From a bacterium (GTDB lineage Bacteria > Zhuqueibacterota > QNDG01 > JAFGCO01), in the NCBI GenBank assembly GCA_016932575.1, contig JAFGCO010000065.1, forward strand, positions 62,001 through 126,000: 64,000 nt of DNA. Direction: 5' to 3'. Every line of letters begins with the position of its first letter. Position 1 is the stretch's first letter. The notes under the pieces were generated by a model that saw only the letters and a program-made list of their open reading frames with translations, searched no databases and had not been told where the DNA came from. The translations under genes and the position numbers were made by a program. This document shows positions 10,714 to 19,845 of the stretch, in pieces.

Positions 10714-12006
10714 TCAGCTGTTCTTATTTCCAGTGGCGACGATCTCTTTGATCCACACAGTTCTCACAGATTTCGGGCGTTCAATGGGTTCCATCAATCC
10801 TCGTGACAAAACCAGCTGAGCAAGCAGACCCATTGCCCGGGATGCACCAAAAAGGACAGTATAATATTCAAATTCACGAATTCCATAATGATAAAGCAGC
10901 GCTCCGGAACCGGCATCCACATTGGGCCAGGGATTTTTCGCACGACCGTGTTCTTTTAAAATATCAGGAATCGTTTTGTATAAAAGGTTGACAATTTTAA
11001 ATACATCGTCATTCGGGCACGCTCTCAAACCAAAATTTCGAAAAGCGATAAACCGGGGATCCGTAACACGCAAAACAGCATGTCCGTATCCGGGAATCAC
11101 CTTTCCGGAATTAAGCGTTTCCCATGCAAAATCGACAATTTGACTCTCGGTAGGCACACCCCCGAATTTTTTCAAAATAGAGAGTACAAATCTCAAACAT
11201 TCCTGATTCGCCAATCCGTGAAGAGGTCCGGATAAACCGTTCATGGCGGCGGAAATCGAGTAAAACGGATCAGAAAGGGCAGATCCCACACAATGGCAGG
11301 TATGTGCACTCACATTACCACCTTCGTGATCAATATGAAGCACCATATACAGCCTGATTAAATCGGCGAATGTACCCTGCGGATCGTGAATACCCATCAT
11401 AAAAGCAAAATTATCTGCCCAGGTTTTCTCCGGATCAGAATGAATGCGCTCCCCCCTGTTAAACCGTTTACGATAAATATAGGCGGCAATGGCCGGTATT
11501 CGCGCAACCAGACGCAGGGCATCCTCCAGCACATAAATCCAGTAATCGCTTTTAGGAATACCCTTTCTATATTCCATAGCAAAAACCGAATCACGGTGCA
11601 TAACCAGGATGGCTGTGCTTAACATGGTCATCGGATGCGCATCTCCGGATAATGCGTCTAATACAGACCAAACATAAGATGGAACTTCTTCCCTTGACCG
11701 TAATTCTCTTTGCAGGTCCAGAAGGGCCTCTTTATCAGGCAGATCACCGGTAAGCAGCAAATAAAACAGCTCCTCCGGCAAGCGATCAACCAAATCTAAA
11801 ATCGGAGAATCTCTAATAATCAGTCCCTTGTCGGGCTCGACAATCGAAGTGTCGCATATAAGCGATTCAACACCCCGCATACCGCCTAAAGCCTGTTTCA
11901 CTGTCACATTCGAAATAACCCTGTCTCCGTGCTTTTCAATCAAATCATTAATTTCTTTTCGAAGAACAGATAAATTTTCAGACAGTTTTTTTTGCAAGAG
12001 ACCCAT
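10714..12006 (-). CDS. citrate synthase, mitochondrial-like type
   Basis: It condenses oxaloacetate and acetyl-CoA to citrate. The 430-residue protein carries the eukaryote-like signature SGPLHGLANQE and the second His region GYGHAVLRVTDPR, followed by the Asp-containing NVDAGSGALL. The spacing is that of dimeric type I enzymes, not of the hexameric gltA type of proteobacteria. The start at 12006 is chosen because an AAAGGAGG-type site lies just upstream; the open frame extends to 12102 with a poor hydrophobic leader. Bacteria with this type include several deep lineages. It is monocistronic, divergent from the fusion protein gene. Confidence 0.93.
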   Translation of the reverse strand: MGLLQKKLSENLSVLRKEINDLIEKHGDRVISNVTVKQALGGMRGVESLICDTSIVEPDKGLIIRDSPILDLVDRLPEELFYLLLTGDLPDKEALLDLQRELRSREEVPSYVWSVLDALSGDAHPMTMLSTAILVMHRDSVFAMEYRKGIPKSDYWIYVLEDALRLVARIPAIAAYIYRKRFNRGERIHSDPEKTWADNFAFMMGIHDPQGTFADLIRLYMVLHIDHEGGNVSAHTCHCVGSALSDPFYSISAAMNGLSGPLHGLANQECLRFVLSILKKFGGVPTESQIVDFAWETLNSGKVIPGYGHAVLRVTDPRFIAFRNFGLRACPNDDVFKIVNLLYKTIPDILKEHGRAKNPWPNVDAGSGALLYHYGIREFEYYTVLFGASRAMGLLAQLVLSRGLMEPIERPKSVRTVWIKEIVATGNKNS

Positions 12007-12429
12007 CAAACAAAACCTCCTTTGACCATGAAAAATCAATATTGTTTTATAAATAATCCACGGATAAAATAACAGATGTTCATTCCAAGAGAAAAAATGC
12101 AATATTTATTCATGACAGCAAATTTGATGTAACTACTTATAAAAATAGCTTTTCCATGCGACAATGTCAATAGGCAATTCAGGGACAGGCCAGATAAAAT
12201 CGTAACAATCATTGAAATTACTTGAATGTGAAGAGGATGACAATTTTAATGGCATTTTATCTCTGTATTTAATAATTTGAGATAATGCAAACACAAATGG
12301 TATAATGATTGTTATGATGGTATTGAATCAAGCGATTCTATGCAAAATCAAAAATTAGTTGAATCCAGGGAAAAAATAGTGTAACTTCAACAAAATATAA
12401 CAGATAAATTTTAAAAATTAAGATAATTT
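12007..12429. other. divergent intergenic region
   Basis: This 423-nt A+T-rich stretch separates citrate synthase (minus) from the adenylate-forming fusion (plus). It should hold promoters for both. A TATAAC (in AAAATATAACAG, about 12395-12405) could serve the plus gene but has no convincing -35. I see no coding potential, repeat or the 17-bp palindrome found further right. Confidence 0.5.
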
Positions 12430-15400
12430 ATGGATGTTCAAATGTCACATCCTGATCAGTTAAAAAATATGACAACTCTGCTTACCGATTGGAAAAATGC
12501 CAATTTTCAAAACAAAGGGCCTAAGGAGCTTTCTCAACGGATCCTCTCAATTATGGAAGAAACGATTCAATCGAACCAGGAACCTCCTTTTCCCAGAAAG
12601 CTCTGGCATGATCTGCTGGATATTACAGGAAAAAGCGGCTTTCTTCAAAGCCTGCCCGATCGCGACTTACAATATCGATGGGCAGAAGCTGTATTTAATA
12701 TTATCCGCATTTCTCAGTTTACACTGAACGACATGTTCAATCAGCGAGTAAAAAACCACCCTCAACGGATTCTGTTTAATGAAATAAACGGACAGGAATC
12801 AACGACATGGACATATGAGCAGATCCATAGACACATTCTTGAAATAGCCGCTGTCTTTTACTCATCCGTCGATCAATCGCCTCGTGTGGCCATTCTTTCT
12901 GAAAATTCTGTAGAGAGTGCCTGCTGTGATCTTGCCTGCCTGATGTATGATATCCTGAACACGCCTCTTAATGTTTATCTGGATTCTGAAGTATTGATTG
13001 ATATTTTTAATCGGTTAAATATCAATATCGTTGTTACAGATACCTGTGAAAAATGTAAGATGCTCCAGGACATCTCCGGCAAGTGCCGTCAGCCGTTTAA
13101 AATCTTTGTCACAGATGTCATGTGCAGAGAAAATGAAAATATCCATTTTATTGGCAAGTATTGTAAAAAAATACATATTAAAGAAGCCAATAAAATATTA
13201 AGTAACCGGAAACACAGGGACTTAAGCCAGGTGGCAACCGTCATGTTTACATCAGGCAGCACTGGTAAACCCAAAGGAGTGTGTTTTTCAATATATAATC
13301 TGGTCACCAAACGGTTTGCCCGTGCAGCTGCTCTTCCTGAAGTCGGCGACAATGAAATCTTTCTTTGCTATTTGCCTCTTTACCATACATTCGGAAGATT
13401 TTTGGAACTTTTAGGATCTATCTATTGGGGTGGCACATACACTTTTCTCGGGAATCCTTCTGCTGAAACACTGATCGCACAATTTCCGGAAATTAATCCC
13501 ACAGGATTTATCAGCATTCCTCTGCGCTGGTCTCAACTTTATGAAAAATGTATTGAGAAAATCGATCCGATTCCGGGAGATCAGCTTCAGGAAGTGGCTA
13601 TCCGGTCTGTTATCGGCAACCGGCTTCGTTGGGGTTTATCCGCAGCCGGATATCTGGATCCAAAAATATTCCGTTTTTTTCAGCGACACGGAATAAAAAT
13701 TTGCAGTGGTTTTGGATTGACTGAGGCAACCGGCGGAATTACCATGACACCCACAGACAAATATTTAGATAACTCACATGGCATTCCAATGCCGGGTGCC
13801 TATATTCGTCTGGGAAGACAAAATGAAATGCAGGTCAGAGGCCCGTACATTGCCCGATATCTGGATGATGTTGGTGCTGATGGATACATCCCATATCCAG
13901 GGTCGCCTGATTCCGATTACTGGCTGACGACCGGCGATCTTTTTCAGGTTTCCTCTGAGGGTTATTATGAAATTGTAGATCGAATCAAAGATATTTATAA
14001 AAACAATAAAGGCCAAACCATCGCGCCGAGAAAGGTTGAAAAAAAGTTTATTGATGTCCCTGGCGTGAAACGTGCATTCTTGGTCGGAGATAGTCATCCC
14101 TATAATGTTCTGTTTATTGTTCCGAACCTCAAAGATCCGGTACTGCAGGTATCTGAAACACCTGAGCAACAAAGGGAGTATTTTCACCAGATTGTTGCAA
14201 CGGCCAATCAGGATCTTGCACCCTACGAACGAATCGTCAATTTTACGGTGCTTGACCGGGATTTTAAAATTGATAAAAAAGAACTGACCCCGAAAGGAAC
14301 GTTCAATCGGAAAATAATTGTCGAAAACTTTGCCGGGAAAATTGCCGAATTATATCGAAGCAACTATATCGAATTAAAATCGAGGGATATTCAAATCAAG
14401 ATACCCAGATGGTTTTTTAGAGACCTGGGTATTCTGGAGGATGAGATCCAATTGGCTTCAAAAGGTTTGATGAATAAAAGAACCGGCGAAATTCTTCATA
14501 TATCCAAACAGAGGGATTCAAATCATATTAAGATCGGAAATCTTGAATATGTCATCAAAGGAAAAACCATTGATCTCGGAGTTTTTTCACGGCAGCCTCG
14601 CTTATGGATCGGCAATCCTGCACTGGTATCGTTTTGTCCGATTAAGATGGGATGGGATGCGCCATTTGACACAATTTCAGACCATGTATTTCGTCCATGG
14701 AACGTTGAAACACAGCCTCCGTCCGTCAATATCAGAGAAACAGCGCGTATCAGTGATCTGTTTTTACTCCAACTCCATCGTTTGATTTCAGAAATGATTT
14801 TTTATCATTCAGAAGTCGCTTTACAATCTTTACATCATTTGGAAAAAATTTTAAAAACCGCCAATGATCGCACAGCCGATGTGATTCGGCATCGACTCGA
14901 AACACTGGCCCGTCACCCTGATGAACAGCTACGATGCCTTGCCTACAAAATTTTACTTCTTGATGAACCCCAGATGGACTACAGTAAAGCATTTCCGGCT
15001 TTTATCAATTCAGGTTTGAGTTTTCTGAATAAGGAAACCATCGAAGAGATTGCTTTCTCACTGGTCGAAAAAAGACGTCTGGACGCCTTGCGCCAACGGT
15101 TATTTAATTACCGACTGCAGCTTGAATGGCCGGTCGACGAAGCAACCCGCAAACAATTTATCAATATTTTTCAACTTCTGGTCAGTTTTGTGGAATATCA
15201 TCCCGAATTTTACAATTCTGTTCGTGCAGAGCTGGCAAGCTGGACCCTTCATGGATCAGATCCAGAACTGGCGAAAGCAGCAAATAAATCGTTTATAAAA
15301 CTCTTTACGGACTTTGAAGCCGCATTGGAGGAAAATACTTCAAAATACAGCAAGTATGACTGGAACCGCCGGATCGAATTTGATGAAGCATTGTCGCCCA

Positions 15401-17112
15401 ATGAAATCAGCCGAATTAAAAAAGTATTAATCGGCTCAACATTCCTGAAACAATCCATTATGCTGGCGTTTGATGAAAATGATTTCGATTTATATCAAGT
15501 GCCTGAAGATGGCATCTGGATATCCAGGCTTCAATCTTCTCATTATTATCTCCTGTACCGAATGAGTGTCAACACAGAAGAAGGAAAGCACTTCGATCTT
15601 CAGCTGGTGCTTCGTGAAACGCTTCAGGAAACACAAATCAAAAAATCGGTACACTGGCTTGAGGCAGTAGCCGGTTATCCTTTCGGCCCGCCCGTACTGC
15701 CCCCCTTGGGATGTTACCGTCCGGAACTCGGTGCCAGATCAATGGTGTATCTGAATGAAATCACGGTCTGGGGAAAAATCCGCCAGTTCTCAAGCATTCA
15801 TTTTACCGGAGGTCCCTTTACCAAACCTGAAACATGGCGCAAACTGTTTGTTACCGCTCTGTCTGTTTTTTACCGCGGCTGGCACAACAGTGGCAATAAA
15901 ATCGTACCGGGATCTGTATCGCCTACCAATGTGGTAGTACCGGAACTGGATTTTCGCGAAAGTGCAAAAATATTGTCACTGGTCGGATGGAAAGAATATA
16001 AAAATACGCTGTCATTAATCCAGCCAATGCTGCGTAATTTTTACGCCAAGACAATTGCCAATTTCCCAAGGATCAGGGCGGAGCTGAATGTTATTTGGAT
16101 CTTTGATGCCTGTATCGAAGCGCTTGGTTCTGAAATGGCTTTTCAGTTTTTGAATCAACTGAAAACGGATCTCATGCACGAGACACTGCATAATTACCCT
16201 CAACCGGAATTTATGGATTTACTCTCAGAATACATTGAAAACCATCGAAATAAATATTATTTGACCCTCCCGCTTATCAATGCCATTGAACGGTATCATA
16301 ATTGGAAAGCTTTAAATCCGATGGCCACCCAAATTGCCTGTGAGCAAACAGTGATCGAAGTGTACCATTTGTATCGTCTCGACCGGTTTCATGAAATTGC
16401 ACGGTATGTTCTGTACAGGCATACATATTTTTCACAAGCCGATCATGAGGCATCAAAGGCATTCGATGATCTGATCAATGCCATGTCGGTCCAGCAGAAA
16501 AAACCTGCCATTCAATTTCTGGAGTTATCCAATTTTCAATCGACATTAACCGACAGTGATGACCGAAATATATTCAGCAGAATGGTATTCCCCCAATATC
16601 AGCATCGTAAGGAACTGGAGGTGTTAAAATTTGGCGAGAGTGAAAGCGAGCATGTGATAGTGCATACTACCATTACAGACAAATATAACAATCAATATAC
16701 CATCCGTCCCCCGGTCGCACCTGCAGAAATTGGTCAGTTGTACCGTTTGTTTTTCAATCAAAATTTCCCCAAAGAGATTTCTGAACAGGATAAGCATTTT
16801 GTTGTTCTGAATGCGCAGGAACGGGTCATTGCAGGAATCAGCTATCAGCTTCAGGAAAACAATGTAGCTGAAATTCAGGGGATTGTTGTATCATCTCCGT
16901 TAAAGGAGCGGGGACTCGGCACCGCCATTCTCGAAGATTTTTGCAACAGAATGGCCAGTGAAGATATTCATGTGATCAAGGCCCATTTCTTTCTCCAGCC
17001 ATTTTATGAAAAATTTGGATTCCGGGTGGATAAAAGCTGGGGGGCTCTTGTCAAATTTCTCACGCCTGAAAAAATCATGGATAGTGCTATAGAAAACGAA
17101 ATCGGCGGTTAA
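12430..17112 (+). CDS. adenylate-forming (acyl-CoA synthetase-like) / GNAT fusion protein
   Basis: A 1560-residue multidomain protein. Residues about 100-640 form an AMP-binding enzyme: FTSGSTGKPKGV near 272, GFGLTEATGG near 426, TTGDLF near 500, the hinge DRIKDIYK near 518, and a late Lys in PKGTFNRK near 622, so it should activate a carboxylate. Residues about 660-1440 have no family I recognise. Part of this (about 785-860) is helical and repeat-like. Around 1161 the sequence PGSVSPTNVVVPE is spaced a little like a kinase catalytic loop but lacks the Asp. The last 110 residues form a GNAT acetyltransferase (GIVVSSPLKERGLGTAIL, FYEKFGF). It stands alone and converges on the next gene with 8 nt between stops. 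Substrate unknown. Confidence 0.8.
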   Translation: MDVQMSHPDQLKNMTTLLTDWKNANFQNKGPKELSQRILSIMEETIQSNQEPPFPRKLWHDLLDITGKSGFLQSLPDRDLQYRWAEAVFNIIRISQFTLNDMFNQRVKNHPQRILFNEINGQESTTWTYEQIHRHILEIAAVFYSSVDQSPRVAILSENSVESACCDLACLMYDILNTPLNVYLDSEVLIDIFNRLNINIVVTDTCEKCKMLQDISGKCRQPFKIFVTDVMCRENENIHFIGKYCKKIHIKEANKILSNRKHRDLSQVATVMFTSGSTGKPKGVCFSIYNLVTKRFARAAALPEVGDNEIFLCYLPLYHTFGRFLELLGSIYWGGTYTFLGNPSAETLIAQFPEINPTGFISIPLRWSQLYEKCIEKIDPIPGDQLQEVAIRSVIGNRLRWGLSAAGYLDPKIFRFFQRHGIKICSGFGLTEATGGITMTPTDKYLDNSHGIPMPGAYIRLGRQNEMQVRGPYIARYLDDVGADGYIPYPGSPDSDYWLTTGDLFQVSSEGYYEIVDRIKDIYKNNKGQTIAPRKVEKKFIDVPGVKRAFLVGDSHPYNVLFIVPNLKDPVLQVSETPEQQREYFHQIVATANQDLAPYERIVNFTVLDRDFKIDKKELTPKGTFNRKIIVENFAGKIAELYRSNYIELKSRDIQIKIPRWFFRDLGILEDEIQLASKGLMNKRTGEILHISKQRDSNHIKIGNLEYVIKGKTIDLGVFSRQPRLWIGNPALVSFCPIKMGWDAPFDTISDHVFRPWNVETQPPSVNIRETARISDLFLLQLHRLISEMIFYHSEVALQSLHHLEKILKTANDRTADVIRHRLETLARHPDEQLRCLAYKILLLDEPQMDYSKAFPAFINSGLSFLNKETIEEIAFSLVEKRRLDALRQRLFNYRLQLEWPVDEATRKQFINIFQLLVSFVEYHPEFYNSVRAELASWTLHGSDPELAKAANKSFIKLFTDFEAALEENTSKYSKYDWNRRIEFDEALSPNEISRIKKVLIGSTFLKQSIMLAFDENDFDLYQVPEDGIWISRLQSSHYYLLYRMSVNTEEGKHFDLQLVLRETLQETQIKKSVHWLEAVAGYPFGPPVLPPLGCYRPELGARSMVYLNEITVWGKIRQFSSIHFTGGPFTKPETWRKLFVTALSVFYRGWHNSGNKIVPGSVSPTNVVVPELDFRESAKILSLVGWKEYKNTLSLIQPMLRNFYAKTIANFPRIRAELNVIWIFDACIEALGSEMAFQFLNQLKTDLMHETLHNYPQPEFMDLLSEYIENHRNKYYLTLPLINAIERYHNWKALNPMATQIACEQTVIEVYHLYRLDRFHEIARYVLYRHTYFSQADHEASKAFDDLINAMSVQQKKPAIQFLELSNFQSTLTDSDDRNIFSRMVFPQYQHRKELEVLKFGESESEHVIVHTTITDKYNNQYTIRPPVAPAEIGQLYRLFFNQNFPKEISEQDKHFVVLNAQERVIAGISYQLQENNVAEIQGIVVSSPLKERGLGTAILEDFCNRMASEDIHVIKAHFFLQPFYEKFGFRVDKSWGALVKFLTPEKIMDSAIENEIGG

Positions 17113-17120
17113 AAAAGTGG

Positions 17121-18383
17121 TTAATGATACCTGGAAACGTTCAGATACTCCGAGGAAAGTGCATAAAAATGTTTGATTTTGGTATACAGGACTGTCTCTC
17201 CATACCCCTCAACCTCTATAAGCATTTCGAAATAAGCAGGAACAGGGCCATGCATCGCTGTTATGTCTTCCCTTAATTTATTAAGCAATAGTGGTTCAAC
17301 GAGAAATTTTAAAACTTCTATTCGGCTGATCTGGTGAAATGAAACGATAAATAAAAACACATTATTCTGCGGTCCGGGTACAAGAGAAACAATAACATAA
17401 TCTCTCACATAGTGACTTGCATTTGAACTCGGGTGCACATATGTATAGGTTGTATCAATCGTATGATTATAAAAACGAATCTGCCGAAAAGAATCTCTTG
17501 GAACATTTTCAGTATATTTAGAAAAATATAATGAAGGAAAAAATTCTTTCATATGATTTAGATGATAAAAATGTCCGATATATACAATATTATATTTTTT
17601 CAGGTCTTCCCATTGAATCTGGTTAGAGGTTTTCCAGGTCAATGGTTTATCATTCAGCGTAAATATCGGCTGAATGGCCGACAGATATTGCAAACTTGAC
17701 TTGGAAAGTATATCCCAGGAGGGTTGTTGATAATTGTCAGGATTCAGGGAATGCCGATCGATAAAATTCTCAAGATCATCAACAGATTCTATTTGATCAT
17801 CACGAACCAGCCTGTAACTGTTTAAATCTGCGCAATACTCATTAAATGCGAACAAACTCCCAAATGCAAGTATGGTCGAAATATCATCATTTAAAAAATT
17901 ACTCCAGATAAAACTGGCTTCACGGATGGGACTCTGGGCCATCGTTTTATTTCTCGATGCCTGATTTCGATACCACTGAAGAATGATAATAGAAATTAAA
18001 ATAATGATAATCAACAGATATACAGTTTTCAATAAATTCGCTTTTTGCCTGCCTTCTTTTGATTTGGACTCAAATACAACATGATAGTGCCCCTTGGGAA
18101 TTGTTAATTTAATTTTATCATTTTTCCCGTCTTTATGATAATACTCTTCTAATTTTTTTCTCAGTTTATAGATATGAACACGCACAAGCGTATCTTCAAA
18201 AGGATCAAAGGTATGATCTTTTCCCAAGACCTCAGTCGCGATTTCAATCTCACTGGCAACCACCCCTTTTAAAGAACATTGAACCAGGTACATAAGCAGC
18301 TTTTTGTAAATCTCACTTTTTGCAAAAAGGGGATTCGCCAAAACGCTCTTCAGAAAATTCAGTTGTGCTTTACTTTTAATCAT
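17121..18383 (-). CDS. membrane-anchored winged-helix regulator (ToxR-like layout)
   Basis: A 420-residue protein with three parts. Residues about 5-110 form a winged-helix domain of the type with FDPFEDTLVRVHIYKLRKKL followed by the beta-hairpin IPKGHYHVVF. A single membrane segment follows at about 123-142 (VYLLIIIILISIIILQWY). The C-terminal 270 residues would lie outside the cytoplasm and match nothing I recognise. The layout resembles ToxR/CadC one-component regulators, in which an external domain controls the DNA-binding domain directly. It is divergent from the LacI-type and galK genes across a 470-nt gap. Targets unknown. Confidence 0.75.
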   Translation of the reverse strand: MIKSKAQLNFLKSVLANPLFAKSEIYKKLLMYLVQCSLKGVVASEIEIATEVLGKDHTFDPFEDTLVRVHIYKLRKKLEEYYHKDGKNDKIKLTIPKGHYHVVFESKSKEGRQKANLLKTVYLLIIIILISIIILQWYRNQASRNKTMAQSPIREASFIWSNFLNDDISTILAFGSLFAFNEYCADLNSYRLVRDDQIESVDDLENFIDRHSLNPDNYQQPSWDILSKSSLQYLSAIQPIFTLNDKPLTWKTSNQIQWEDLKKYNIVYIGHFYHLNHMKEFFPSLYFSKYTENVPRDSFRQIRFYNHTIDTTYTYVHPSSNASHYVRDYVIVSLVPGPQNNVFLFIVSFHQISRIEVLKFLVEPLLLNKLREDITAMHGPVPAYFEMLIEVEGYGETVLYTKIKHFYALSSEYLNVSRYH

Positions 18384-18853
18384 TGGGGAATAAAAATCTT
18401 CTGATTCATTGAAGAATATCTTTTATATATGAATGTAACATTCGAACCATTGATCAATAAAATCCAAATAACAATTTTTAATATAAAATTGATTCACCAT
18501 GAAATCAAGATAATATTATTTACAATTCCATAATCATCGGTTTGAGATGATTTTTCATAAATCCATTCTTTTGACACCAACACGACTGTATCTGAATTTA
18601 TTTAAAATATCCGGAGTTATCGTACTTACATATTCAGCTCAAATTATCACCATTCATCTTTGAAAGTAACTATGGATACATGGGCATTCGGATGAACGAC
18701 TTAAAATGCCCCCCGCCGCATGACTGTTTCAATGGCGTTCACAATCATTTAATTTGTTAACCATACGTGAATTCACATTGATTCACTTGTTTTTTATGCA
18801 ATAAAACATTATTTATATACCGGTTTTTTCAATGAAAATTTTGAGAGATCATC
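18384..18853. other. 470-nt divergent intergenic region
   Basis: The region lies between the ToxR-like gene (minus) and the LacI-type gene (plus). It is A+T-rich and non-coding in all frames I read. In particular I find no LacI-type helix-turn-helix that could have been separated from the downstream gene by a frameshift, and an in-frame TGA at 18842-18844 closes the frame. A TTGACA at 18571-18576 has only a poor -10. Two copies of TTCACWTTG-like sequence lie near 18773-18790. Confidence 0.5.
18767..18776. promoter_or_regulatory. perfect palindrome GTGAATTCAC, candidate operator
   Basis: A 10-bp perfect palindrome lies 77 nt upstream of the LacI-type gene and is followed by a further GATTCAC half site. 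It could be an operator for a regulator of the galactose genes or for the divergent ToxR-like gene. This rests on symmetry and position only. Confidence 0.3.
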
Positions 18854-19687
18854 ATGAAGGAACAGTGTATTGGAGTTATCGTCCCGGAGTTAAGGCACCC
18901 GTTTTTTGCGGCCACATTGGACGGCATTCATGACGCAGCCTTCAATGAAGGGTTTGCTGTTTGCGTTGGACAATCCAAGGAAGACTATCAGCGGGAAAAA
19001 GAAGAAATAAAATTCTTATTGTCCTTTGGTATTGATGGATTGCTTGTCTCGATATCTCAAAAGACAGAAAATCATGATCATTTCAATCATGTATTGAAAC
19101 AATCAATCCCCCTCGTTTTTTTCGATCGGGTATGCCCGGATATCAATGCCAGTCGGGTTGTCGTGGATGATTTTGATGGTGCATACAAAGCAACCGAGCA
19201 TCTGATATTATCCGGTTATAAACATATTGCTCATATCGGAGGGCCTCAATTTATTTCAAATATGAAAAAACGCCTGGAAGGATACAAAGCCGCGCTTGAA
19301 AAATACGGCATGACGTTTCAGCCGGATCTGGTTGTCTTTGGCAATCTGGATGAGGATTCCGGCATCCTTGGCATGAAAATGCTCCTCCAACTCCCCCAAA
19401 AACCGGATGCTGTATTTGCGGTCAATGATCCCGTGGCTATCGGCGCCTTGTTTCAAATTAAAAAAACCGGCTTGAAAATTCACGATGACATTGCTATGGT
19501 CGGTTTCAGTGATAATCAGGTCGCTGCATTAATTGAACCACCGTTAACAACTGTAGCTCAACCTCGATATGAAATAGGGCAAGTATCCGCCAAATTACTA
19601 ATCGATCAAATAAATAATAAAAATGCAAACGCTTTGCCGATCGAAAAAACATTAAAAACCAAATTAATTATCCGAAAAACAAGTTAG
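18854..19687 (+). CDS. LacI-type sugar-binding protein lacking the DNA-binding domain
   Basis: A 277-residue protein that matches only the effector-binding part of LacI/GalR regulators. It starts at the point where such proteins normally leave the hinge (IGVIVPELRHPFF) and keeps the periplasmic-binding-protein fold motifs (DGLLVSI, VVVDDFDGAYKATEHLI, HIAHIGG, DAVFAVNDPVAIGAL, VGFSDNQVAALIEPPLTTVAQP). The roughly 60-residue helix-turn-helix is absent, and an in-frame stop just upstream rules out a simple missed start. Galactokinase follows after 158 nt. It could be a sugar sensor acting through a partner, or a truncated regulator. No signal peptide is visible, so it is not a transport protein. 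Confidence 0.8.
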   Translation: MKEQCIGVIVPELRHPFFAATLDGIHDAAFNEGFAVCVGQSKEDYQREKEEIKFLLSFGIDGLLVSISQKTENHDHFNHVLKQSIPLVFFDRVCPDINASRVVVDDFDGAYKATEHLILSGYKHIAHIGGPQFISNMKKRLEGYKAALEKYGMTFQPDLVVFGNLDEDSGILGMKMLLQLPQKPDAVFAVNDPVAIGALFQIKKTGLKIHDDIAMVGFSDNQVAALIEPPLTTVAQPRYEIGQVSAKLLIDQINNKNANALPIEKTLKTKLIIRKTS

Positions 19688-19745
19688 CCTACAAGGGAAT
19701 CACTTGAAACAGGTTTAAAAATCTCCAACATACTTATCATATATA

Positions 19746-19757
19746 AACACAAGTGTT
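19746..19757. promoter_or_regulatory. inverted repeat AACAC-AA-GTGTT upstream of galK
   Basis: A perfect 5-bp inverted repeat with a 2-nt centre lies about 90 nt before the galactokinase start, between it and the LacI-type gene. It is a candidate operator only; there is no second copy to support it. Confidence 0.25.
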
Positions 19758-19845
19758 AATAAAGGGTACTCACTAATCATGCCAATTAACCAAAGCTGAC
19801 AATATAAGGCACAACACAGCATCAATACGATTGGAGGAATCATCG

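Noticed and set aside
18384-18853. Missing LacI helix-turn-helix separated by a frameshift
   Set aside because: I read the three plus-strand frames upstream and found no helix-turn-helix-like sequence, and the frame is closed by a stop 12 nt before the ATG.
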